A stretch of 64,000 nucleotides of DNA, taken from the NCBI GenBank assembly GCA_965218495.1, contig OZ244626.1, positions 1,240,001 through 1,304,000 on the forward strand, in the 5' to 3' direction. The stretch comes from G965218495 sp965218495. GTDB lineage: Bacteria > Bacteroidota > Rhodothermia > Rhodothermales > Bin80. The notes under the pieces are model-generated. The model saw nothing but the letters and a program-made list of their open reading frames with translations. It was not told the origin of the DNA and did not search any database. Positions 36,165-45,770 of the stretch are shown piece after piece (positions within the stretch are counted from its first letter, which is position 1; each line of letters starts with the position of its first letter). A program made the position numbers and the translations under genes.

Positions 36165-37608
36165 TTACAACGCCGCGTGCTGCCACTGGTTCAGGCAGCG
36201 TACGATAGTATCCTCCAGCCAGACGTGGAATCGCGGCTTAACTGCGGCCACGGATTGCTTATAGTTGATCAGGAAGACTCTATCAGACAAAGGTATTGCC
36301 GATCCCATCTCCCGCTCGCGGTCGTCCGTTTCTACGCGCTGAAACCACGACACGGAGCAGGCTAGTACACCGTGCAATTCTCGTCCAATGCCGTGAAAGG
36401 CAAGCAATTCGGTTCAATTGGTGTTTCGCAGCACCAACCGCACCCAAGCGCGGTAGGAACTCGTGTTCGCATAGTAGTCCAGCGCCCGTGCAGTTTGGAT
36501 GATCTGATACCGATAGAAATGGCTATGTTGGCTACGGTCGTCCGCGCCGCTAACATAGTAACTACCACTTTCAAGCAAGTCTGCCATTTCGCGCTTTAGA
36601 TCGTTGACCACTTCATCCAACTGATCTTCTGCCCGCCTATGCAGAGCTGGACCTGGCGGCCTCCCCTTCGGCAACGAAAGAGTCCCGACGCTTTTGCTAT
36701 TGTCGCCGCACTGACACGATTGATTCCGCTACGCGTCGCTCCTGCCGGACATCCTTGGCAATGCTCAAAGCACGAACGAAACAGTCATGCTGGATTCGGG
36801 TGAAGTGCTCAACCAGCGGCGCCAAATTGCCACAATCCGCAGTTTCCAGTGCGCCGATATATGCCGCCCGGTCCATGCTCCGTACCACCAGGGGGAACCA
36901 GCCGGCCTTAATAAACAACAGCGTCGCCTGTGAGCGCGCGACTCTTCCGTTGCCGTCCTGGAACGGGTGTATTTGCGTGAACCGGTGGTGCAGCCAAGCA
37001 GCCTCAACCTCGGGCGCAACGTCGCCGTGCTGGTGATGCATGCTGATCAGCCGCTCCATTTCCGAAGCGACATGCTCCGGCGGGCAGTGCTCGTGGATGG
37101 TACCATCCAGCCGCCGGGGATTATTTGGCAGCACCTTGTATGCACCACGACAGAGTGGGACCGTTGTCTGCCGAGCGAGCGAGTCAATGCCCTCCACCGT
37201 CTCTTGATGCCTAGTTATCAGGGCGTGCAGCTCCTTTATGTAGCTCGTGGACAGCGACCGCTCTCCCTTAACGAAGTCGAACAAGCCATCAACAGCCGCC
37301 TCGTGATCGGTGATCATTGCAACGACCACATCGGGGTTCGCGACGTGCTTGCGTCGAATCAGGTGCGCCTGGATCCCGTGCTCAATGAGCAATTGGATGA
37401 TGCCACGGTCCAACGTATAAAGGCGCTCAATTAGTCCGGTGTCGATAGCCCACTCGCGCTTCAACTTCTCCTCGAACCGACTATAGGCTCCCTGATTGCG
37501 AGGCCGACGGCGCTGTTCTCGCCAGACCGAGGCCAAGGCGCCGAGCTCAGCCGTGGCCAGCTCCGCGTGCGAATGGTAATCTTCTATCGGCTTCCAAGCC
37601 TGAGACAT
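36165..37608 (-). pseudogene. Fic-domain protein, broken by a frameshift and a stop
   Basis: The first part (37608-36697) contains the Fic signature HPFQDGNGRVAR, which in intact proteins binds ATP for AMPylation of target proteins, preceded by an N-terminal helical region. The reading frame then shifts. SHFYRYQIIQTARALDYYAN and YRAWVRLVLRN continue in another frame (36674-36414), and after an in-frame TGA at 36414-36416 ELLAFHGIGRELHGVLA runs to 36165. Together these make the roughly 480-residue Fic family I recall. The Fic core is intact, so a truncated active protein is conceivable. Confidence 0.82.
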
Positions 37609-38122
37609 GCCTGTCCTTCACTAGCATTGTAGCAATGCAGGTTCCCCGACCTGTTTTCGAGCCTTGGGACATGCTGCAAGGGTATTACATCAGCTAAAGC
37701 TAGAATATGCACAACGCTATTACTACACGCCACTGCAGCCGTTTTCCGACCACTCTCGCAACCGCGTGCCCCTTCTGCATGAGTTGAGTCCATGTGCCGG
37801 GTGCGTTGCTGGCTGGCTGGTTGGCAAACTTACTGAGTAGCGCTGTAGCTACGTCGACAAAAGCTGATCGGGTACGCCATTCATAGTACGCCCATGTCAA
37901 CATATCCCAAGATGCCTCCGAACCACCGCGACCACGGCACCACGTTCGATCAACCCAGCGCATGCTAAATGCATGCATGGTCCACACGTGGGTTGCTCTT
38001 GGGATCGGCAAGCGGAATTGCAATTTTATCAATCTTCACCATAGCGGGTCTCAATTCTGGGCGCACGCAGGAATCCTGGCCATATCTTGCTTTGTTGATT
38101 AACTTATGCATGCACAAGACGC
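37609..38122. other. Intergenic region, no gene supported
   Basis: 514 bases between the Fic pseudogene start and the rhodanese gene. A minus-strand frame at 37700-38032 (TWCRGRGGSEASWDML) is not recognisable and has no family support. Confidence 0.5.
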
Positions 38123-38452
38123 ATGACCTCTGTCCCGGAAATTACCGTCCACGAGTTGAAAGCGCTTATGGATGCTGGCCAGACGCCTTTCATCCTGGAT
38201 GTGAGGGAAGAGAAGGAGTACAAGATCGCGAACCTCAACGGGCACCTTGTTCCTCTTAGGACTATCGTTAATCGCATGAGCGAGCTCGAACCATACAAAA
38301 ACGATCTTATGGTCGTCCATTGTCGCAGTGGTGGTAGAGCTATACAGGCGGCTAGATTCCTGCAGGCTACCGGCTTTGCAAACGTAAAAAACTTGCGCGG
38401 CGGCACTCTCGCCTGGAGCAAAGAAATCGATCCGTCGATGCCCGTTTACTAG
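38123..38452 (+). CDS. Rhodanese-like domain protein
   Basis: 109-residue single-domain sulfurtransferase-type protein, cytoplasmic. The domain runs the whole length: ITVHELKALMDAG, FILDVREEKEYKIANLNGH and the active loop VVHCRSGGRA with the persulfide-forming cysteine. The loop length of six residues suits a thiosulfate-type rhodanese. It precedes miaA by 130 bases on the same strand. The physiological sulfur acceptor cannot be inferred. Confidence 0.92.
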   Translation: MTSVPEITVHELKALMDAGQTPFILDVREEKEYKIANLNGHLVPLRTIVNRMSELEPYKNDLMVVHCRSGGRAIQAARFLQATGFANVKNLRGGTLAWSKEIDPSMPVY

Positions 38453-38582
38453 ACCTGTGGCACCTGGTCTAGCAGGCACTTTAGTTTTGATTATGAGGCA
38501 ACATCGCCTCTGGCCCAACCACTAAGGCTGTCCTTGCTCGTTTTGACCGCCTAGTTCGGGATTTCCCTAAGTTGATGAGGCA

Positions 38583-39527
38583 ATGCCCCGCCCGCTGTCA
38601 GATATGTGTAGGGCGCCCATCTTGGCGCTCGTTGGCCCAACGGCGGTCGGGAAGACGGCAATCAGCTTGAGAATCGCAGAGCGGCTCAATGCGGAAATCA
38701 TCTCAGCCGACAGCCGCCAGGTCTACAAAGCGCTGACGATTGGTGTCGCCAAGCCATCTCCCCGTGAGCTTGGGCGTGTGCCCCATCACTTTGTTGGTGA
38801 ACTTTGCCTCGAAGAAGGGTTCTCCGCTGGTGCATTTGCCGAAAGTGCCAACGCACGTATCAGTGGAATTGTACGTTCCGGGCGCACACCACTGATCGTC
38901 GGCGGCTCTACGCTTTACCTGCAGGCGCTGATCCACGGCCTTTCTCCCGTCCCACCGGCGGATGCGTCCACACGCATGGCGCTGGAAGCGCGGCTGAGCA
39001 GCGAAGGCAGCCTTGCTTTGTTTCAGGAATTGAAAACCATTGATCCCCAAAGCGCTGAGGCCCTTGACCCGACGAAGACCCAGCGGCTGATCCGTTCACT
39101 GGAAGTTTATTACCAAACTGGCAATACCCTCTCCTCCTACCTGGAGCGACGCACGCTTCCTCCCTACCGATACGACGTCAAAGTCCTAACCATGGACCGT
39201 GCCCGGCTCTACGAACGAATTGACAGGCGCGTAGACCGAATGCTTGAGGCTGGCCTCCTTGATGAAGTCCGCGGCCTGAAGGCACAAGGCTATGGGGCTA
39301 CACTTCCGACCCTGCGGACAATCGGCTACCAGGAAGCATTTGCCCATCTTGACGGCGAAATAGCCGAGACTGAAATGCTCCGCCTGATCAAGCGAAATAC
39401 CCGCCGATACGCCAAGCGGCAACTGACGTGGTTCAGGCGTTACGATGAGCAGCACTGGGTAGACATTGACGCCCCTAATATGACCCGTCTCGGCCGCTGG
39501 GGTGATGCCTTTAGCGGCGCACTATAG
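38583..39527 (+). CDS. miaA: tRNA dimethylallyltransferase
   Basis: MiaA adds the dimethylallyl group to A37 of tRNAs that read codons beginning with U. Length 314 is standard. The P-loop GPTAVGKT is near residues 17-24, followed by IISADSRQVYKALTIGVAKPS, the prenyl-binding GGSTLYLQALIHG, and the C-terminal QLTWFRRYDEQHW. The first ATG (38583) is used; an alternative at 38604 would remove seven residues ahead of the P-loop strand. It looks intact, one of the few core genes in this decaying region. Confidence 0.95.
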   Translation: MPRPLSDMCRAPILALVGPTAVGKTAISLRIAERLNAEIISADSRQVYKALTIGVAKPSPRELGRVPHHFVGELCLEEGFSAGAFAESANARISGIVRSGRTPLIVGGSTLYLQALIHGLSPVPPADASTRMALEARLSSEGSLALFQELKTIDPQSAEALDPTKTQRLIRSLEVYYQTGNTLSSYLERRTLPPYRYDVKVLTMDRARLYERIDRRVDRMLEAGLLDEVRGLKAQGYGATLPTLRTIGYQEAFAHLDGEIAETEMLRLIKRNTRRYAKRQLTWFRRYDEQHWVDIDAPNMTRLGRWGDAFSGAL

Positions 39528-39614
39528 AGCGCATGCCGCTTCTGGGCCAGCGCACCTTGGCCGACCCGGGATCCAAGCGACTTCAGAGGCGAACTGCGAC
39601 CAGACGCTGGCCCG

Positions 39615-40340
39615 CTAGAGCCTGCGAAACAGGTCTCGAAGCCTGAATTCCCACACCTTGAAGGCAGCTTCCCTGATGATGGCCTTGCTCATCTTGGACT
39701 GCCCTTCCGTGCGCTCGGTAAAGATGATTGGAATTTCCCTGAGGGTGAAGCCCTTGCGCCAGATGCGGAATTTCATCTCTATCAGAAATGAATACCCATT
39801 CGACTTTATGCGGCTGAAGTCAAGGCTCTCCAGCACGCGCCGGTGGTAACACAGAAATCCCGCCGTAACATCACGTACAGGCATACGCGTGATCACTCGG
39901 GTATAGATACCTGCAAAATACGACAGCATCAGTCGCGACAGCGGCCAGTTGACAATTCGTACGCCGCCAATGTACCGAGACCCAATTGCCATGTCAGCCG
40001 TGCCGTCCCGGACCGGTTCCACAAGACGCAGCAAGTCGTCCGGGTTGTGCGAGAGGTCGGCATCCATGCCACAGACGAATTCGTACTCTCCTCGCAGTGC
40101 ATAGGCAAATCCTTTCAAATAGGCTGTGCCGAGTCCCAGTTTTTCCGCGCGCTCAATCATTGCAATGCGTCCGGGGTACGCTTCGGATAGCCCGTGAACA
40201 ACCGCCGGTGTCCCATCCGGCGAACCGTCATCTACAACCAGCACATCCATGGCGCCCGGCTGCTGCATGATCCGCTTGAGCGCGGTACCTACGTTCTCGC
40301 GCTCGTTATAGGTGGGGATAATGACGAGAGTCCGTGAAAT
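39615..40340 (-). CDS. Polyprenol-phosphate mannosyltransferase-type GT2, ATT at the start position
   Basis: Family-2 glycosyltransferase like dolichol/polyprenol-phosphate mannose synthases, which load a lipid carrier with a sugar from GDP-mannose. Domain features: VIIPTYNERENV, DVLVVDDGSPDGT, CGMDADLSHNPDDL, AIGSRYIGG and the C-terminal RTEGQSKMSK. The first in-frame ATG (40268) would cut off the donor-binding VIIPTYNE strand. Relatives begin MSRTLVIIPTYNE; here the codon before SRTLV is ATT (40338-40340), with a stop four codons further upstream. The start has probably mutated from ATG, so expression is doubtful. Confidence 0.85.
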   Translation of the reverse strand: MSRTLVIIPTYNERENVGTALKRIMQQPGAMDVLVVDDGSPDGTPAVVHGLSEAYPGRIAMIERAEKLGLGTAYLKGFAYALRGEYEFVCGMDADLSHNPDDLLRLVEPVRDGTADMAIGSRYIGGVRIVNWPLSRLMLSYFAGIYTRVITRMPVRDVTAGFLCYHRRVLESLDFSRIKSNGYSFLIEMKFRIWRKGFTLREIPIIFTERTEGQSKMSKAIIREAAFKVWEFRLRDLFRRL

Positions 40341-40676
40341 GAGGATAAGGGCTCAGTTCGAAAATATCCTGACACGCCTTTAACGTCCGAGCACGGGTTA
40401 GGCTCAGCATGCCAGCTCTGATTGCCAAAGGTAGGGTGCACAGGTGACTTTTGGCTGCGCATGTGATCACCAGCCAGCCCGCGCAACGCTTTTCGCCCAG
40501 TCGAACACCGCGACGTCCCCTGCAGCGTAAAGCAGTCTTGGCCAAGGCAGTCCTGCGCAAACGCTGCGCCCTGTCGCTCACGCAATTCGGAAGCCCGCCG
40601 ACCACTGGCGCCCGACAGGGACCTTGCCGGCCTATGTGCGTACAACGCGCCCCGTGAAAGCGCCCTGCCCTCCTGT
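40341..40676. other. Divergent intergenic region
   Basis: 336 bases between the glycosyltransferase and the GDP-fucose synthase pseudogene. Long frames on both strands here look like composition artefacts; nothing is recognisable. Confidence 0.5.
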
Positions 40677-41611
40677 ATGCATCTCTCTGCCAAACGCGAA
40701 AGGATTTTCGTAACCGGACACCGTGGGCTGTTGGTCTTGGCCGTTTTGCAAAGGCTAACGCACGACGGCTACGATATCCTTCACGTGCGAACTCGGCAAG
40801 AATTGGACTTGCACGATCAGAGCACACTGAACCGATTCTTTGATGCCGTACCCCCAGAAGACGTTGTGCTTGCCGCTGCACGGGTGGATAGCATCCTAGC
40901 GAATGACACCTATCCAACCGACTCTATTGGGGGTAACCTGGCTATGCGAACGTGCGTCTTGCAGGCCGCGCAGAGAACAGGAGTCAAGCTCCTTCTTTTC
41001 TTGAGCAGCATGTGCGCTTACGCGCGAGAGGCACCGCAACCACTAAAGGAGGACCATCTTTGCACATGGCCAGGAGAGCCCACCACTAGTACGCCGTGGC
41101 AAAGATCGAAGGCGCAAAGTATTGCCAAGCAATGCGAGAGCAACAAGGACGCGATTTCTTGCTGCTGATGTCGGCGTATCTTTACGGACCGGGAGATAGT
41201 TTTGATCTGAAGGCCAGCCACGTGCTGCCGGTGCTCTTGCGCAACGTGCAACAGGCAAAGTGCACCGGCGCACGACACTTTACGGTCTGGAGCACTGGCA
41301 CGCCTCGACGCGAGTTCCTTTTCGGTAAAGACCTTGTAGGCGCTTGCCTGTTTGCTTTGCAGCAGCCCAAAGAGATGTTGTGTCAGGTTGCGCCAGATGG
41401 TCTCCTGAGCGTCGGCGTGGGACATGATGTGGCCATTAGTGCGCTAGTCGATATTATTCAAGTTGTCGTGTGTACCATGTGCGCCGTACTGAATGATTCC
41501 TCAAAGCCTGACGGAACGCCTCGCAGACTAGTGGATGTCTCACGTAGACGCCACCTCGGATGGCGAGCGCCCGCCTCCCTGGAAGAAAGCATCAGCACAA
41601 CCTTCGGCTGA
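40677..41611 (+). pseudogene. fcl: GDP-L-fucose synthase, frameshifted
   Basis: The first frame (to about 41088) encodes IFVTGHRGLLVLAVLQRL and FLSSMCAYAREAPQPLKED. The second frame (from about 41089) begins at the catalytic YAVAKIEG and continues LYGPGDSFDLKASHVLP and SKPDGTPRRLVDVSRR. Together they cover the whole short-chain-dehydrogenase-type enzyme that converts GDP-4-keto-6-deoxymannose to GDP-fucose. A one-base lesion separates the upstream half from the Tyr-x3-Lys motif. The first glycine-rich loop is also unusual (GHRGLLVLA instead of GHRGMVGSA), so this is decay rather than a sequencing error alone. gmd lies directly downstream. Confidence 0.85.
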
Positions 41612-41631
41612 ATGCTCCAAAGCGATTTTGC

Positions 41632-42681
41632 ATGAAACGACCGGTTGCCCTTGTTACTGGCATCACTGGACAAGACGGCGCGTATCTGGCAGAACTCTTG
41701 CTGGACAAAGGCTACGTGGTGCACGGTATCAAGCGACGTGCGCGGCTGTTCAGCACCCAGCGCATTGACCACCTCTACCAAGAGCCCGCTGCGCAGGACG
41801 ATAACTTTGTCCTGCACTTTGGTGACCTCACCGACTCCACGAACCTGATCCGCGTGGTGCAGGAAGTGCAGCCTGACGAGATCTACAACCTAGGGGCCCA
41901 AAGTCACGTCCATGTTAGCTTTGATACGCCGGAGTACACTGCCAACGCAGACGCCATTGGGGTTCTGCGCCTTTTGGAAGGTATCCGCATTCTCGGCCTG
42001 GCAGACTCCGTCCGTTTTTACCAGGCATCCACAAGCGAGTTGTACGGCAATACCGCCACGAGCCCGCAAAACGAGCTTACCCCCTTTTGTCCTCGCAGTC
42101 CATACGGAGTTGCCAAGCTTTATGCGTACTGGATCACGGTTAATTATCGCGAAGCGTACGGCTTTTTTGCCTGCAACGGCATCCTTTTCAACCACGAAAG
42201 CCCAATGCGCCGCGAGACATTTGTGACACGCAAGATCACGCGTGCGGCTGCACGTATCAAGCTGGGGCTGCAGAAATGTGTCTACTTAGGAAACTTGGAT
42301 GCTTCACGCGATTGGGGTCATGCCCGTGACTATGTCAAGGGGATGTGGCTGATGCTTCAACAGGATGCGCCAGACGACTTTGTGCTTGCCACCGGACAGG
42401 CCACCACCGTTCGCGCATTCTGCGACAGCGCCTTTGCTACATGTGGATTGGAATTGGAATGGCACGGCGAGGCGACCGGCGAACATGCCATCTGCAAGCA
42501 GACCGGGGAAACGGTTGTTGCAGTTAATGCGCGCTTCTATAGGCCAGCGGAATCCAATCTGCTGGTTGGCGACGCAAGCAAAGCGCGTACGGTTCTTGGC
42601 TGGGAGCCCCAGTACACGTTGGACGCAATGATTGAAGAGATGGTTGAAGCTGACCTTGAGGCTGCGGGTACTGACCGTTAG
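41632..42681 (+). CDS. gmd: GDP-mannose 4,6-dehydratase
   Basis: 349 residues from the ATG at 41632. The NAD(P)-binding TGITGQDGAYLAELLL is at the N-terminus. The catalytic region has FYQASTSELYG and the Tyr-x3-Lys motif in SPYGVAKLYAYW, followed by LFNHESPMRRETFVTRKITR and GNLDASRDWGHARDYV. It makes GDP-4-keto-6-deoxymannose, the precursor of GDP-fucose and related sugars. Its natural partner, the upstream fcl gene, is broken, so the product may now go to another 6-deoxy sugar or the pathway may be failing. Confidence 0.95.
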   Translation: MKRPVALVTGITGQDGAYLAELLLDKGYVVHGIKRRARLFSTQRIDHLYQEPAAQDDNFVLHFGDLTDSTNLIRVVQEVQPDEIYNLGAQSHVHVSFDTPEYTANADAIGVLRLLEGIRILGLADSVRFYQASTSELYGNTATSPQNELTPFCPRSPYGVAKLYAYWITVNYREAYGFFACNGILFNHESPMRRETFVTRKITRAAARIKLGLQKCVYLGNLDASRDWGHARDYVKGMWLMLQQDAPDDFVLATGQATTVRAFCDSAFATCGLELEWHGEATGEHAICKQTGETVVAVNARFYRPAESNLLVGDASKARTVLGWEPQYTLDAMIEEMVEADLEAAGTDR

Positions 42682-43502
42682 GGCTGTTGCGTAACCACTG
42701 TATGGATACCTTCATATGACTCTCGCCCGCGCGACCTTAAAGACCTAACGGCCAGGAAATAGCCAGTCGCCGAGCGCTCTTGCGTGACATGCAGTTGTGC
42801 TTGGGGGATCGGTATGCAAAATCCGCGTCAACGCTGAGCTGTACGCCGCGGCGACCTAAGTCACCAACAAACAGGTGAGGTTGCAGCTGATCATTCTAGA
42901 TTGCTTTGGCCCACGGATGACTTGTGCCGACCATATACGCAATCGGCGTAGCAACTACCAAATGGACCCGCATCGTAACAGATGACCCGCACCTGGGCCA
43001 TAGTCATTCCGGCTGGTCGGCAGCCAGTACGTGCGGAATTCGGCGCAGTCTGCAGGCACTGCCGTTCGTGTCGCAAGGCAGTGTCAGATCTCTGGATCAC
43101 TTCATTGCGTCACGTGAATTCATACAGGACTGCTCGCCATTTTGAGACGGAATACGTTCGGGCTTAGAGCTGCATACCGCACTTGCAAATGATCCACGTC
43201 AACTAGGCTTGAGGTTGGCGCCATTTAAAATGAGTGAAGAGGGCGGCGAGATTTGAGGGGACCAGCGAGCAAAAACGAGCGGACTAGTTGGAACAGCGGC
43301 AAGTTTACTTCGCGATTGCGAGTGGCCTGAGTTGGACGCATACATTATTTCAGACACGCGTTGAGGACTGGCTGACGCACGCGCGACAATGCCTAGGAAT
43401 TGCTTGTGGACAAAGTAAAGACCAAAGGCGAGCCAGAATCCCACCCGTTCAGGTAGGCCCCGCAGGAAAGGCCGGAAATGTCCAGGGCTTGCCCTTTGGA
43501 CA
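42682..43502. other. Intergenic region, no gene supported
   Basis: 821 bases between gmd and the convergent membrane glycosyltransferase gene. Short frames at 42982-43167 (TWAIVIPAGRQ) and 43199-43516 on the minus strand hint at coding remnants but are too degraded to name. Confidence 0.5.
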
Positions 43503-45323
43503 TCACTCCAGAACAAAGAGCCGTTGCCTGTGAATCAGCCAGCCCCGGGATCCTTCCGCAAGGATCGACATGCCAATGGACTCAAATTGCGTTCGCCAGT
43601 CATCTGCCGTACGAAACGCCAAGTATTTTTCCTGCGCTGCCATACGGCACCAGTGCCGCATGCGATTCGCAGCCTTGTCAAGTGCCATGAGTACCTTGAG
43701 ACCAAGAGGGCTTCGGTAAACGGACTCCACAACGATCACTCGCTGCTGCGACACGCGCCGTGCCTCTTGCAAGACTTCTGTGGCGTCCTTTGCATGGTGC
43801 AGCACAAAATAGAGCAAAACTACATCGAATGTTCCGGAATTCCAAGGTAGTTTGCCGGACTCACAAAGCGTATGCCTAAGCCCCGTCCTATTCATGTCGA
43901 CGATGTCCGCAAGGGTCACCTCCGCCTGCATAACCCGCTGGATGTGCTCTCCGACATAGCCTTCTCCGCATCCGAGGTCCAAAATGACCATCGGCTTCTC
44001 AAGTCTTGGCAAATAGGGCCTGATGAACCACACCTTCCTCCGTGCCCTGTACCGTAAGATCAACTGCAGCAAACCCTGCCCATGCTGAATGCCAGCAAGT
44101 ACGAGTCCCCCACCCCACCCGACGATTACGAATTCCCAGTAGGGGCCGCCAACATACAGCAAGTATGTCCCCATGGACAATGCACCTATCCAGTACCAAG
44201 GCCACGCGGGACGGTGCAGAAAGGTTCCAAGGAAGAGAACTGAGAGCAGGTACCAAGGGTGCACCGTCGTGGTCAGCACCAAGTATAGCCCGATTCCGAC
44301 AAAGAAGGCCTTTTCCATCGTCCATCGACACCAATAGTCGAGGGCATATAGAATTGGCAGCCCCATCAAGAAACACCATCGAAGCGCCGGACCAATCTGT
44401 TTGCTGTAGTCCGCTCCAGCAATCCAATAAAAGACCTGCTTGATCGTGTAGTAAAGCCCTGCATTGAATTCGAAAAAGCGAGTGTACAGGTCCAAGGACT
44501 CCCTGACGTTGGTTAGCACGTATGGTGCGGCGTACGGTATGGCAAAGAGCCCCAAGGCCACGGCGCCAGGCCATACGGCGCGCCACCCGAGGCGCCGCCA
44601 CAGAAGTGGAAACAGTACGACGGGAAACAGTTTGACCCAAGTCGCGGTGGCCAGTGCGACAGAAGCCCAGGCGCTTTTCCCTGCTCGGCTGGCACATATC
44701 ACTACCACTAAGGCCAACAGGAGAAGCGACTCCGTGTGGCCTTGTCCTGCCGTTTCGAGCAGCACTAGGGGATTCCAGGCATACAGCATCAAGGACCGAG
44801 TGCTGACAAGTCTGGCTAGTAAGAGTAATGCCATAAGTTCAGCAAGTACGAGGATGCCCTTGATGGCGAAGTGACTGGCCATCCATCCCTGGCTGCTAAA
44901 CAAGCTTCCGAACGCAAACACGAACTGGGAGACCGGCGGATAGACAGAATAGAATGACTTCGAGTTGAGCCGTTCGTATACATCTTCCCCGTGAATAATC
45001 TCGAGCTCGGCCGCTTCTGGTTTGAACTCATACGGATTGACGTGCTGAGCTTGCACAAGCCCATCCCACACGTACCGATACGCATCGTCGGATAGCGACG
45101 GCGGTAGCCATACCAAGGCCAGCCGGAATATAACGGCGAAAAGCAAGACATCGAACCTAGTGATGTCCTGCCGCCACCAAAGCCAAACTAAAGCACCACT
45201 ACCTGATAGTGCTACGACTACTAGCGTCGGAAGCTGCGTACGATCCTGTGCCAGAACAGCAAGCACGAAGATGGCCCCTGTGAGGAGAACAAGTAAACCA
45301 GTGGTAAGTCTCGATCGCGTCAT
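43503..45323 (-). CDS. Integral-membrane glycosyltransferase fused to a SAM methyltransferase
   Basis: 606 residues. The first 420 or so form about ten membrane helices with an early acidic loop (SLSDDAYRYVWDGL) and VYPPVSQFVFAFGS, AWNPLVLLETAGQGHTE and a second YPP-like region. This is the pattern of polyprenol-phosphate-sugar-dependent mannosyltransferases. From about residue 430 a class I methyltransferase follows: MVILDLGCGEGYVGEHI (SAM-binding), ADIVDMNRTGLRHTL and GTFDVVLLYFVLHHA. It probably adds a sugar on the outer face while the methyltransferase domain acts in the cytoplasm. The linking region contains no stop, so this is a true fusion. Confidence 0.82.
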   Translation of the reverse strand: MTRSRLTTGLLVLLTGAIFVLAVLAQDRTQLPTLVVVALSGSGALVWLWWRQDITRFDVLLFAVIFRLALVWLPPSLSDDAYRYVWDGLVQAQHVNPYEFKPEAAELEIIHGEDVYERLNSKSFYSVYPPVSQFVFAFGSLFSSQGWMASHFAIKGILVLAELMALLLLARLVSTRSLMLYAWNPLVLLETAGQGHTESLLLLALVVVICASRAGKSAWASVALATATWVKLFPVVLFPLLWRRLGWRAVWPGAVALGLFAIPYAAPYVLTNVRESLDLYTRFFEFNAGLYYTIKQVFYWIAGADYSKQIGPALRWCFLMGLPILYALDYWCRWTMEKAFFVGIGLYLVLTTTVHPWYLLSVLFLGTFLHRPAWPWYWIGALSMGTYLLYVGGPYWEFVIVGWGGGLVLAGIQHGQGLLQLILRYRARRKVWFIRPYLPRLEKPMVILDLGCGEGYVGEHIQRVMQAEVTLADIVDMNRTGLRHTLCESGKLPWNSGTFDVVLLYFVLHHAKDATEVLQEARRVSQQRVIVVESVYRSPLGLKVLMALDKAANRMRHWCRMAAQEKYLAFRTADDWRTQFESIGMSILAEGSRGWLIHRQRLFVLE

Positions 45324-45770
45324 GGGTAATCACATGCTGCATCGTGGCAGCTGGGCCAGCCAAGCGCAACAAAACTACAACGATTGACCTTCGGGGATAA
45401 GTTGGGTGCACGCTGCTGGCTGGCGCAAGATACTTCGGGGCGCTGCCCCCAGCGAGCGACGGATGCACCAGGTAGTCGCTTGTGCTTTGACACTCACCAA
45501 CACTGTCGTTCTTCATCAGGCCATCTCAGGGTACCGGACGAATAGAAACTCAAGTCAGTGCCGCAGCCATGGGTTGCAGACTGCACCATTGCCGCAGAAG
45601 ATGTAAATCACGCAGCGGCTGACTGCATACGCAAAGCGCAATAGCCCATTGCAACTGCCGAATTGTGTGCGCCCCATGAACTGGCACCGCTTGCGAGCAT
45701 GCGAGCCTCCAAAAAGCGAGCTTAACACAGTGGGTCAGTGGACGAGCACCTCGCTGTACGATTGCGCAAT
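45324..45770. other. Intergenic region, no gene supported
   Basis: 447 bases between two minus-strand glycan-related genes. No family-like frame, repeat or RNA gene is evident. Confidence 0.5.

Noticed and set aside
40306..40917. 203-codon minus-strand frame
   Set aside because: It overlaps the mannosyltransferase start and the fcl pseudogene in antisense and has arginine-rich shadow composition.
42982..43167. Possible mannose-1-phosphate guanylyltransferase remnant (TWAIVIPAGRQ)
   Set aside because: Only about ten residues resemble the family start, and the rest does not follow; the sugar-cluster context alone is not enough.
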